Shown: positions 13,101 to 23,631 of the stretch, one piece after another
Layout of the letters: every line of letters begins with the position of its first letter
Position numbering within the stretch: the first letter of the stretch is position 1
NCBI RefSeq assembly: GCF_000224145.3
Contig: NC_020168.2
Span: forward strand, 1,737,290-1,801,289
Origin: Ciona intestinalis
Lineage: Eukaryota > Chordata > Ascidiacea > Phlebobranchia > Cionidae
Direction of reading: 5' to 3'
DNA: 64,000 nucleotides
Notes under the pieces: model-generated
What the model saw: the letters and a program-made list of their open reading frames with translations, nothing else
What the model was told of the DNA's origin: nothing
Database searches by the model: none
Translations under genes and position numbers: made by a program

Positions 13101-15527
13101 CAAAAAATATATTTCTAATCAGTATTTGAGATTTCTTTGGATAACTATTAATTAAATTAAATAAATTTAAAGAAACATTTTTTATAAAACTTAAATCTTA
13201 CATCCGACAGTTGTGAATTACTAGCTTCAAGAGTACTTTTTAACCCATAACCAGCGTGTTCATTGTATGTTCAATCCGTTTTAAGTTTTTTAAACATGCA
13301 ACATCACATACAATATGTGATGTGATGTTGCATCCAAATACGATAGTTCCAAGAAATCTGTTAAAACAAAATACTCTTACCTTTCCATGATGGTTCAACC
13401 TTAAAAGGTCCATTGTTTCTTGTAAGTTTATTGCACCTCAACACTCGTGCTATTTTGCCAGTTTTAAACGAGCGAATCACAAAATGATTATCCTTTACTT
13501 CATTGTAATTCTCATAACACATTGGGTTAACCACCACAGCAGGGTACCTGCATAGCATACATTGTAAATAAGCAGCATAATTTAGTAAGAAATGGTCCAC
13601 GTACCAATGTTTTCTTTTATCAGTGGGTTCTACAAGAACTAGATTTCCCATCATTGAATCGGCAAGCCACTTGATTCTTAATTCATCGCAATCTACATCA
13701 TGCTTGTCTTCAATATCCTGTTGTGGTTAATGTATAAAATCAACATTAATATAAACAACTAATCAAATAAAGGAGTCAGCATAATAGCATTATGAAAAAG
13801 ATTTTGTTGAGTCATAATCACTGTGTTACAGTAACACTGTAGAACAAACAATACCTTTGCATCACTTTTTGGAGAGTTTAGTTTTCTTTTAGCTGGTGGT
13901 TCACGGTCTGGTGTACAATGTTCTTCACTTTCATCTGCATAAGAAATCAATATTATGTTCTCATCTTTAATCACCAAAACTATCTATCATGATCAGAAAA
14001 TCATTTCTCTGAACATAAATCACTTTGTAAACAAACCAACCCAAAGCTGATGAACTTTGTGGTGTTTTTCGCTTTGGTTTTCTCTTCCCATTAAGAACTG
14101 GGGTTCCAAAATTTTCTGGGTCAGTCAAAGGAAGATGATCCAGAGTTTCACTTTCAGCATAATGACGAACCCCTGCAACAAATACAAGTTTAACTGCTGT
14201 TTGCGCAAACCAGTGCGTTTCAAAGAAGACTGTCATATTTGCACATTTAACTAAAACTCATTAAAAAAAACGCTTGCTTTATTGGTTGTACACACTAACA
14301 CCTATTCTTTCTGTGGTAATTTAAAACATGTATCATAATCATATATTACATTATTAAACAGACGTGTCTAAATCCTTAAACAATTAATTGACAGATGCTT
14401 TAATTCCAATGGAATGCAACACGTTGTGTGTGTCAGTATTTCCTAGTATTTTCTAGCTCAGTGCGTGTTTGCTGCAAGCAAAAATTGCATGACAGTCTAC
14501 TTGGTTGCACCTCTTGCTTAAATTCAAGCGATACTGAAGTTAACAAAACCTTTAACCATAAAGTATCGAACGCTAACTAATAAATCAAATTTTATTGAGT
14601 AGCCTATTTAGATAAGTCATCAAACTTACCTTGCAAACATAAAGATCCTCGAGATAAGGTTCTTACATCCCCATCATCAAACTCGACAGTGTAAATGCTC
14701 TTGTCACGAACACTTTGTATAACTCCCTCACACCAACCATGTTGCTCAGGAAACTGAGCTTCTACTGTTGATCCCAACTAATTAAATAAGAATTAAAAAT
14801 GTTTATGCGTGTGTATATTATAATATGCATGCATTGTAAAAGACAAGTGGTTTTATACAAAGTTTAACATGCTAAACCACATTGATGATCAAAATACACA
14901 CAAAGAATTACCTTTAAATTTCCCTTTATTGAATCTTCATTCACATAATAGAACTTATTGTCTTTTTTCTGCATAACCTAAAAAAAAGAAATTTTAGCCA
15001 AATCTACCAAAGCGACTTCAATGATGCAGTATTAATTACTTTTATACTTAATTGATGTTTAACCCTTTAGAGATGATACCAAGGCGCGTTTTAAAAAGTC
15101 AAGCTACTCATACCTTTTAAAAAATAAATATCCTTTTCAAACATTATATAGAATGATAATTTTAAACTTTTTACCATTTTTGTGGTCATTTTTGTGAACA
15201 CCTGTAGCAGAATGCAGATTTGAACTACTCTTTTCCTAAGGATTTATACACAGTTAAATAAACTACTTACACGAAAGTTGACATTCTTTTTAACAGATTT
15301 TATCTTTGCTTCACAGAATGCACCTCTGTATTTGGCGCTAACCTCTGTTCCAACAGATAAATGATGTTTTTCTGGGTTTGCCTGCATACAAAAGAACTGG
15401 TTTAATGATTTTTAGGAAAGCTGTTATCAATTTGGGAACGTTTTGTACACAGAAAAGTATAAGCACTCCTGACCTTAAGTAACTTGAAATGCTTGCTCTG
15501 CTTTCTGTAAATTGTCTGTGAAACCAT
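7119..15527 (-). CDS. ARID4: ARID4A/ARID4B-like chromatin protein (RBBP1 family)
   Basis: Multi-exon gene for a nuclear co-repressor subunit; the vertebrate proteins bind RB and join the SIN3-HDAC complex. The start is ATG 15527 ([10 protein letters not shown]). Next come Tudor-type segments at 15.3 kb ([20 protein letters not shown]) and 14.65-14.97 kb ([20 protein letters not shown]), then the family signature [20 protein letters not shown] at about 14.1 kb. An RBB1NT-like part lies at 13381-13605 ([15 protein letters not shown]). The ARID is split over exons at about 12.02-12.14 kb ([20 protein letters not shown]) and 10.49-10.65 kb. The chromo-barrel is in the large exon 8.3-9.9 kb ([20 protein letters not shown]) and is followed by acidic, Ser-rich sequence. 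The last exon ends in the conserved coiled-coil and basic tail ([20 protein letters not shown]), stop at 7119-7121. Domain order equals vertebrate ARID4. I saw no LxCxE RB-binding motif in the parts I translated. Several introns carry repeats. Confidence 0.92.
7640..7916 (-). repeat. tRNA-derived SINE copy in an ARID4 intron
   Basis: Contains 'accactgtgccacgccac' at one end and the shared body with 'cccattagtgaccactgggt' and 'acaatggtagcagccac'. The same body occurs at 16.6, 21.9, 24.9, 25.3, 61.7 and 62.3 kb. Read on the minus strand, the head resembles a tRNA with A-box-like and B-box-like parts. It lies between the last and near-last coding exons of ARID4. Confidence 0.65.
10964..11122. 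repeat. Tandem repeat, about 54 bp x 3
   Basis: Three diverged head-to-tail units, each with 'gaaacattatatcgctct' or a close variant, in the ARID4 intron upstream of the exon at 10.49-10.65 kb. No function is visible. Confidence 0.7.
13296..13332. other. Intronic hairpin
   Basis: A 13-base inverted repeat (atgcaacatcaca and its complement) with a short loop, in the ARID4 intron between the exons at 12.8-12.95 and 13.38 kb. It is probably incidental. Confidence 0.5.
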
Positions 15528-16184
15528 TTCTGGAATTACCGCAGTTTGCTTGACCTACAATAATTTCTAATTCATTGTGTAAAAAAAAACTAGAAACCCA
15601 AACGACTTTACTAACATAAACACATATTGGTTTAGGCAAATTCAACTTCCAGGTGCTGATAACATTTTTATCACTAATGCCAAACACACACACACTATAA
15701 CTAAATAAATCTCAAATATGGTACTTAATATAAACCTAAACTAACTTAATAAACTGTTATGTAAAACAAATACACTGTTACTCTACTTCAATAAATACTT
15801 CAACACTTAGGCTAAAAATATTTTGAGTGTCTGACTTTTGCTGAAGTAAGACTCGACATCAAAGGTTCACGTTATATACATACACTTGCAAAAACAGCAA
15901 TAGTTTAAAGAAATTCCCATGTTTACTTATTAATCTTACCATTAGGACATTGATTCAGGGCAAATTCGAGTGCACAGCCAACTTTTTACATCTCCAATAC
16001 TCAGGCAGCGAAATCATTCGTATCTTCTATGCAACAAACACATCAAAAATTGTGATCAACAACTGAATGATGATGTTACCCGATTGGTTGAAAATATTAT
16101 GACATCACGCCAGCTGCTTGGAAGTTAGTCTCAAAACAGTGACTAAATCAACCATGCGTGACTATGATTAGAAATGTTTAAGAA

Positions 16185-16575
16185 ACAAGAGATGAAAGAT
16201 CTAATGGGGGAGCACGTATTAAACTAAGAAGCATAATGTTAATAACCCTTTTACTACAACGGTCACCTACGCTCGATCAAAAAACAAACCGGAAGTAACT
16301 CACAAAGCGGTGTATTATAGCTCATAAAGACTTGTAAATGCATTTATACATGTAATTTAACTTAATAAAAACTTATATATAATTAAAACTTATGATCTAT
16401 TCTATGAGGATTGAGTGATTAGTAAAGAATATGTTTAAATACGCTTTGTACAACTCCCTATGTAAACTTACATAAGCTAACCTTGTCGTCGCTTGGAAAC
16501 GCTTGAAAACTATTAATTAATATTATGCTAATTAGTTTATAGCGTGTTCATGCATTAGACCTGTAATCTCTCTAA
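16185..16575. repeat. Small inverted-repeat element, family B/D (MITE-like)
   Basis: The left end 'agatctaatgggggagcacg' and the right end 'cgtgttcatgcattagacct' are imperfect complements over about 50 bases. The interior matches the end-1 half of the family (gaggattgagtgattagtaaag). It is non-coding and about 390 bp long, in the gap between ARID4 and the sulfotransferase gene. Confidence 0.65.
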
Positions 16576-16584
16576 CAGCAGCGA

Positions 16585-16806
16585 AAGTGTTCACTTACGA
16601 GTTACCACATGTGTAACATTGTGGGTGATTTTATTTGTATGACCAACAATTTGGACAAACATTAGTGAGCACTGGGTCAAAGCATTGTCCATTTTCCGTT
16701 AGTGTATTTTTGAAGGACACGTACGACAATTCAAATCAGCAATAGGAGCATCTATCAGCTACACCTTACAGTTACGATGTAAACGCCTCAGCCACAATAC
16801 CATGTG
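16585..16806 (-). repeat. tRNA-derived SINE, diverged copy
   Basis: Matches the other SINE copies over 'cttacgagttacc', 'attagtgagcactgggt' and the tail 'aacgcctcagccacaatacc'. It is more decayed than the copies at 21.9 and 62.3 kb. From 16807 to the stop codon at 17171 I see no gene. Confidence 0.55.
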
Positions 16807-17170
16807 AAAGTAGGCCTAAAATACATTCAGGTCTTGGAATAGATGTAGGGGAAATTCTACGAATTTGTTTTCAAAATCTACGCTTGCATGCACCAATGTG
16901 CGGAATAGCTTTTATTTCATAACAGATTAAGACCATTTAGAAGATTCATTTTGCTTATGTTTGGGGACATTCTGTTATTGTTATCGAGTCTATTTGTCTT
17001 GACCATCTTACAATTATTTTTTAAATGTTTGTAATTTGTATTATTGGCCTTACCATTACGTGAGCCTTTTGCATAAATTAACGTTACAATTCAAAAAATT
17101 ATAGACAAAACAATAGAAATGATTTATTATAAATAAAATATATATCCCTACTTAACGGGTTGCTAAAAAG

Positions 17171-19840
17171 CTACAGAAATCTTTGAAGCAACCTTTTTAA
17201 AGGAATAAATTTTGCCAGAAATTCATAGCGAGAATTTAACAAGTACAGTAAACTAACGAAAATTGCAAATCCAAGTGTAGTAAGTGTGAGCTCAGTAAAC
17301 CCACGACGTGCGATTGGATTTTCAGCCATCATTTCATCATATAGACTTGCATTTTTATTTTTGTGTGGAAAAGGTGACTTCGGGACAGGTTTGCCAAGGA
17401 ATTTGCACAGCGGTTTCCATCCTTGTTTCACATTGTAAACAAGCAACTTTTCTTTCGGAGCATTCTGTCAAAATGGTGCAATTTAGATGAATTGCTTTAA
17501 AAAATGCGAATTTTGAAACAGTTTGCGAACAGCTAATAGGCCTACTATTAAAAGAATGGGGATGTAACTTAATGAGCTAGTATAGTTCTATATAGACATT
17601 TTTAGTAAGTCGTGAGTTAATATACACAAAACTTAATGATTAACAAAACCACTGTCCTCTAGGTTACCATAAGAACATGGGCGTTGTGTTTTCGATAAAG
17701 TTGCTTTAGTAACATTTCGTTCGATACGTTCATATTCATCCGTGGACGGGAAGTGTAGGTTGAGTAAGCCACTCTATCTAATGACATTATAAAATTACAT
17801 TATCTCTATTGGTCTCTTTCATTATATGAAAGTGAAGATATATACACAGTCGAACATCACAAGAACGATAATCCAGTATATAAACTAGTTTACCTATTAG
17901 TTATATATGATCAATGCGCTATGGTCAACTTCTAACATATATAGTGTAATGGCTGGAGATGGGACACTTAAGCACATATTGCCAAAGTCAAAATAGCGTT
18001 TTTTGGGGGTAAAACTACGAACTAGTACTATCATTACTTTAAAAACACTTACATTACCGCTTTTTCCGCGCACATTGCTGGATCGTGAAAATACTCTCGA
18101 ATAATACTCTAACATTTGTTTTCGTTTATCAATAAACTGTTATACCCGTATAAAGGAAAATTTTTAACAAAAGTCTTAATTGTCATTGTCCAAGTCCCGT
18201 CTCCCCCTCCCTACTATGTACATTACTCTGATATCTTAATTGGTTCACAATATTTTAAACACAGACGAGAGAAAAGCATTTTAGGAAACCATTCATGAAA
18301 ACTTTAGCATCATGCAGGGCCAACTAGAAATCCTTAGAAGGTGTGATATGAGGAAAGAATATTACCTATCCTGGTTGTTCTATTTTAAAATGTTGATTTT
18401 GATTAATTTCAATAATTTAATTTAAAAAACGCGCACTTTGGTGAGCCGTGAGAATACTCACATGTCAAATTATATTGAAACGTTATTTTCGTCTATCATC
18501 AAACGGGGGACCCAGCATAGAAACATAATGTAAAAAAAGATGAACCATCTTGCCACTTTTGTATGTAGCATACTTACTAAGGTTTTTAAAAAAATTAAAC
18601 ATCCGGTATCCGATCGGAGTAAAAATGAACATTATTTTCAGCACAATATTCCGATCAAGAGTTTCCATTTGCTTTGCAAAACTTTTATACCAACTTTCTT
18701 CATCGCGGAGTGTCAATATTATCTGTGAAGAACATTAAGTTATAGGGGAATATCACTGACAATAAAACGTATTGTGGTCAAAGATATTGTATGCTAATAA
18801 TTGTATACAAATTAGTTATACAGTAGGGTTCGGGGGCTGGGACACTTTGTCAGACGAGACTTTTTTATTTTCTTTTTACGGGCCCACATTTAATGATAAT
18901 CGAAAAAATAATGTAACAGATTTGTTCGACAGTTATATCACGACTTTATTAAACGCGCGTTAAAGCCGATTACTATTACTTTTTATAAATAACAAAATAT
19001 ATGTAAAATACAAACGGTTTATTTTGAACGGATAAAAAATGTTTTTTTTGGGTAATACCACTTCGATCAGTATACTATAGTATTACCCAAAAACCCTGTA
19101 TTTTAATTTTGGAAACATTTGGCAATATGTGCTTTTAAGTGTCCCATCTTCTCCCACTGTACTATACATAAACTATAAGCTGTGCCTACAGGTAATTATA
19201 TTGCACAACAACATAACTCGTAAATAAAATAAAGTATTTAATATAATTAATTAAGTTTCTAGCGACGCGACTCTGTTATACCTGCTATCACACGACCTAC
19301 CCCAGTATGATGTGCAGGTATTGCACGAAGTAGTTCACAATTAAAATTTAATAAACCAGTGCTCAAAAAACAGCATTTTATGTGGTGAAATATACCGGAC
19401 AGGCTATGACTTTCAAGTATATAAATACGCGTCACGTTTTTTTACGACTAATCACGATATTCAGAGTAATGGACATTCAAACATGACCCGTCCTTATAAA
19501 ACGCTGTTTAAAGAATATGACTAAAGATGTTTGAACGCGGAATTATACGTGCTTTGTTCGATTAACATAAAATAAACATTATATATACTTTTGCATCTGG
19601 AAAGGCTTGATGAATTTCTTCCCAATAACAAAATGTGGGTGCATCAATACATGCATCTACATCTTCATACATTCTTTTAAAATCTTCGGTCGTCCCTCCA
19701 CTTGTCATTATTTTGTTCCAATCATTACCGAGGTACCAAAAGTTTTCCATGAAGTCGTAAGTATTATACCCAAGCTCCCTGCATGCTGCAAGCATTGACT
19801 TAGTTCCTGTTTTGGAAAATCCGGCAACTATCACCTTCAT
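17171..19840 (-). CDS. P-loop sulfotransferase-like membrane protein, 288 aa
   Basis: Four minus-strand exons, 19589-19840, 18512-18722, 17668-17777 and 17171-17464, give 289 codons with the stop. The ends of the second and third exons rest on phase and protein fit. Residues 5-17 (VAGFSKTGTKSML) are the PAPS-binding loop of the sulfotransferase fold. TLRDEESWYKSF, YRKHNAHVL and LLVYNVKQGWKPLCKFLG follow in the order typical of the Pfam Sulfotransfer_4 type. The protein ends in one hydrophobic helix (LTLTTLGFAIFVSLLYLL), so a membrane-anchored enzyme is likely; the acceptor substrate is unknown. Introns 2 and 1 hold family A repeats at 17934-18220 and 18805-19168. The donor of the second exon (G/GTCCCC) is weak, so that junction could differ. 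The gene is divergent from the RDH-like gene, with about 0.9 kb between starts. Confidence 0.85.
17934..18222 (+). repeat. Family A repeat, short internally deleted copy
   Basis: Starts with 'ggagatgggacacttaagca' and ends with 'agtcccgtctccccctccct', with the family's end block in between (gtgaaaatactctcgaataa). It lies in an intron of the sulfotransferase-like gene. Confidence 0.65.
18805..19168 (-). repeat. Family A repeat, short copy
   Basis: Reversed copy running from 'ggggctgggacactttgtca' to 'gtcccatcttctcccactgt'. It includes 'cagacgagac' and the 'gggtaatacca' block seen at 62.6 kb. It lies in the first intron of the sulfotransferase-like gene. Confidence 0.7.
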
Positions 19841-20748
19841 ATTATGGAGTTTAAAACTGAAACACGAAAGGCATTGTTTAAAGTTTTTTTTATTTATTGA
19901 CTAACTGCGCTGTCAATAATGTTTGTGTGCATGCATATAAAAATTCTTTACTAAATTTAGGCCTATATTTTTGACTGATCGACACTGTATAGGCTATTGC
20001 TGCACTTTAATCGAACACACTGTAGGCTTTATCTGAGTCATTGCCTGGCGGTTATTGTTAAACTTTGCCCCGCACAACAAACAAAGGTCTTGCAGAATCA
20101 ATAAAACATTCGGTACGTTACGACCTTGAAACTAGTTACAACAAACCGAGTTACGAGAAACTATGAAAGCAAACACAGACAGCAGAATGTAGGTCAGACT
20201 GCAGAGAGGAGCGTGTTGCCTTTCGCTTGTCGGTCTCGTGTATGATTTGTTCCAGGTACGATATATGGTCCATGTGGCAACGCCACTACACATGTGCAGA
20301 TGGTAACAACATATTTTATGCAAGAAGCATGACATTTTCTTCTTTTTCTTCTGCGCATGCTTAGTGGCGTTGCGGCGAAAGCGCAGTACCACCTAGATCA
20401 AACTTTCTTCCCGGACTAAATTGTACTCGAAACAGACCTACCAAAAAATCGTTATTCCCTTTGTTTCGAGTTTTATTACTGACATATAATACATTTTAAT
20501 TTATGAACAGTGCTTGGACTACTATCTAAAAAATTAATATGAAAAAAATCAACTGAGGCTGAAACTGAGTGACGTTTTCTTGGTTAGATAACCACTGAAA
20601 GTCATGTAAATATCGTCGACCTTAAAAAGTTAATGATTCATTTTCCCGAGGGCGGGTGAAGTTTACGTTTTAAGCAATTCTTCCTAAGTGGATTGTCGTT
20701 GTTGTGGGTTCTGTGAAACAATCTACTGGTTTTTAAATATAATTGATT
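19841..20748. promoter_or_regulatory. Shared upstream region of divergent genes
   Basis: About 0.9 kb separates the starts of the sulfotransferase-like (-) and RDH-like (+) genes, so both promoters must lie here if the first exons are complete. A 'ctgcgcatgct' motif near 20351, close to the NRF1 consensus, is the only recognisable site. No convincing coding sequence was found; the 86-codon frame inside has no family resemblance. Confidence 0.4.
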
Positions 20749-23383
20749 ATGAAAAGTGTTCGGAACGGGTGGGTGAGGAGCGACATATCAATGGTCGGTA
20801 AAAACATCATAATAACCGGCGCCAATGCTGGAATAGGATTTATAACTACCAGAGATCTTGTAAAACGCGGAGGAAGAGTTATATTAGCGTGTAGAAACAT
20901 GGAACTTGCTTTGGCTGCGAAAGACACAGTAGGAATTGTGGTTAATCATGTTACATAAGTTTTACATTTCTTATTCTAAAAAAAGATTTTAAAAGAAACT
21001 GGAAAGGAAGAAAAATATGTTGTTGTGAAGAAACTGGACTTAAGTTCACTGCAGTCTATACGAGATTTTGCGCATGACATTAATCAGACAGAACGTCGAA
21101 TCGATGTTTTAATCAATAATGCTGGTAAATAAAGCAAATGTCAAATGAAATAAAATCTAAGGAAGAGATTAAACTTATGTATATAAAATTGTCCATTGAT
21201 AGGCGTCATGCTTTGTCCGGAAACCAAAACAAAAGACGGATTTGAATCTCACTTCGGTGTAAATCATTTAGGACACTTTTTGCTCACCAATTTACTTCTG
21301 GACCTGTTAAAGGTGAGCTGTGTGTTTTGACGAAGCGTTACGTCTCAGACAATCGCCTGAAACTTCTTTACATTAATAAAAGGTGAATATCCACTGTCCA
21401 GTAATAAAAACATTTTTTCAATAACTGAAACATGTATATAATAATAAAATCCTTATTTTGAATGCCCATCGATCTGTCTTACCACGTCTTGCATTGTCTT
21501 ACCGCGCTGTAAGTTAGTAACAGCATGATTGTGTTGTAACATATTTCGTCCCAAAACATATATTTGGATTGTTAAAATGGGTAACAACATGTGTTTAAGG
21601 TTATCACTTCCCCCACAATACTTTATACAATTTTATTACTTTTCCACAGCATAGCGCTCCAAGTAGGGTAGTAATTGTTGCATCTGAGGCACACAGAATT
21701 GGGAAAACGTATATACAATGGAGTGACATGAATTCAGGTGAAGGAATGGACACATACTGCCGAAGCAAACTGATGAACATTTTGTTTGCTAGAGAACTTA
21801 GTGATCGTCTAAAAGGTTTACGTTTTATATTCATGAATAAATGAATAAAAGTAATTTATTTTATCCTAGCTTGGCCGGAAAACGGCGATCGTTATAACAT
21901 GGATGTTCATACACCTCGTGCCAGCTTACGAGTTACCGAGTATGTTACTTTTTGTGTGATTTTTGTGTTGCTGATAATTTGGACAACCCATTAGTGGCGA
22001 CTGAGTTAGAGCAATTGTCGTTAAGCGTCTTGCCCAATGACACATGAGGCCACGAAGGTAGCAGGAAGGAGCTTTGAGCTTATTAACTCTGGGTTACAGG
22101 CAGGCGCGCTAACCGATTGTGCTACGGCACCGGACGCATGTAATGAGAAGACCATGTTATGCGGAACTATTTCGATCCACAGTTTAATAAAACCACAATA
22201 ATCGTTTGAGATGCCACAGCTCTTTGTATATTTGTATATTGCGTACAAGTATTTTTTTACAAGATAGTCTTTTCGTTGTCTTAATTATTTCGGTCTTCAT
22301 AATATCGTATTGGTAAAGATAAAAAAATGTTGTTACCAGGAAGTGGCGTGACGGTTAATTCTTTGCACCCTGGTGTGATACGTTCTGGATTATGGCAACA
22401 TTTACATGACGAAGAATTGTCAATATGGAGGTGGGTTCTTCACAAAACTATGAACCCATTTATGAAAATGTTCTGGAAATCGCCGGAGTACGGAGCACAA
22501 ACCACAATTTACTGCAGTGTAGCGCCTGAGCTGCTAAACGTCACGGGCAAATATTTTAGGTATTTTTTTTATTTTTGTGAAAAATCCTTATAAGGTGTTA
22601 TTTTAATAGTTATATAGCAGGGTGGGGGAAGATAGGACACTTTGTCAGACGAGACTTTTCTAATTTTATTTTTATGGACCTCTATTTAAATTTATTTATA
22701 AAATATGGTAAATAGAAACAGTATTTTTTGAACAGATAAAAGTGCAAAATAGTGAGGTGCTAATTTTGAAAGCTCGCTAAATCAAAATAAAGCTGGAGAA
22801 ATTTTATACTTTGCGAGTGTGAACGATTAAACTAGTTTCATAGATTCATAACAAAAACTTATATATTTAGTACAGTTTGATTTTGTCTCAGTTTTAAACT
22901 AATTTTGTGCAAAAAGTGAGATATAAACGTACGGAAAGTATTTCAATTTGTAGTCCCGTCTTCCCCCACACTGTAGTTGTGTACGTTTTTATTGCTAAAC
23001 TTTGTTTTCGAATTTGTAAAATTACACCTGTCGTGCGAATCGCTAAATAACTCCTCGTATGTTTTAATATATCTTTTTAAATTGTTGTCATTTAATCAAG
23101 TAATAATAGTACTAATTCGTAGTATCACCCAAATATACCGTCATGTGGAACTATTAAGCAATATGTGCCTAAGTGTCCCATCTTTCCCCACCACTATATA
23201 TTAAGGTTTACAAATTAGTGAGCAAAAAAGAAAATGCTATTATTTTAAATCAACAGCGACTGTGCAATTGCGTACGAAAGTGGTGAAGCAAAGAGCAAAA
23301 GAAATGCTGTTAAACTGTGGAACATTAGCTGCGAATTGACGGGAATTAATGAATTTATAACCTTTCCTACACATAGACTTTGA
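20749..23383 (+). CDS. Retinol dehydrogenase 11/12-like short-chain dehydrogenase, 313 aa
   Basis: Six exons, 20749-20928, 20986-21124, 21203-21312, 21650-21815, 22340-22559 and 23257-23383, join in phase to 314 codons including the stop, close to the length of vertebrate RDH12. Cofactor motif TGANAGIG is at residues about 21-28, with ILACRN after the second strand. The structural NNAG, the [14 protein letters not shown] helix and the catalytic YCRSK (YxxxK) are all present. The C-terminus [16 protein letters not shown]...[10 protein letters not shown] is characteristic of the RDH11-14 group. The expected activity is NADP(H)-linked retinal or aldehyde reduction, probably on membranes, although no clear N-terminal membrane helix is visible. 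ATG 20749 is the first in-frame Met; one 13 codons on (MVGKN) is an alternative. Intron 4 holds a SINE and intron 5 a family A repeat. Confidence 0.9.
21868..22136 (-). repeat. tRNA-derived SINE in RDH-like intron 4
   Basis: One of the better-preserved copies. Read on the minus strand it starts near 'gtccggtgccgtagcacaat', runs through 'cggttagcgcgcctgcctgt' (A-box-like region) and ends with 'aacgatcgccgttttccggc'. It shares the body 'cccattagtggcgactgag' with the other copies. Confidence 0.75.
22617..23206 (-). repeat. Family A repeat in RDH-like intron 5
   Basis: Bounded by 'gcagggtgggggaagatagg' on the left and 'aagtgtcccatctttcccca' on the right. The middle shares the 'cttcccccacactgtag' junction and the block 'gcgaatcgctaaataactcc'. 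The copy has lost part of the interior compared with 25745-26908. Confidence 0.75.
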
Positions 23384-23631
23384 TTTCAAGTTTTAAAACG
23401 TCGAGTAACTATGAACTGAGTGACGTAAAATGAAGTTTTTGTGCAATCAAATTCGTTACATAGTGTACCTGTAGTAATATCAATTTAATATTTTTATATA
23501 ATTAAAAGCCCACTGTACATGCATAATTTTTGTTTCTTTACTATAAATGTAAGTTTTGAATTTAGCTTGTTGAGTAAGCATATAGTTGGCATCTACATAC
23601 GTTATAGCACAATAGCAAGCATCCATTATAC

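Noticed and set aside
17897-18115. Candidate middle exon of the sulfotransferase-like gene
   Set aside because: The DNA is the end block of a family A repeat; the exon at 17668-17777 fits phase and protein motif (YRKHNAHVL).
20132-20392. 86-codon frame on the minus strand between divergent genes
   Set aside because: Cys- and Lys-rich with no family resemblance; it lies in a probable promoter region.
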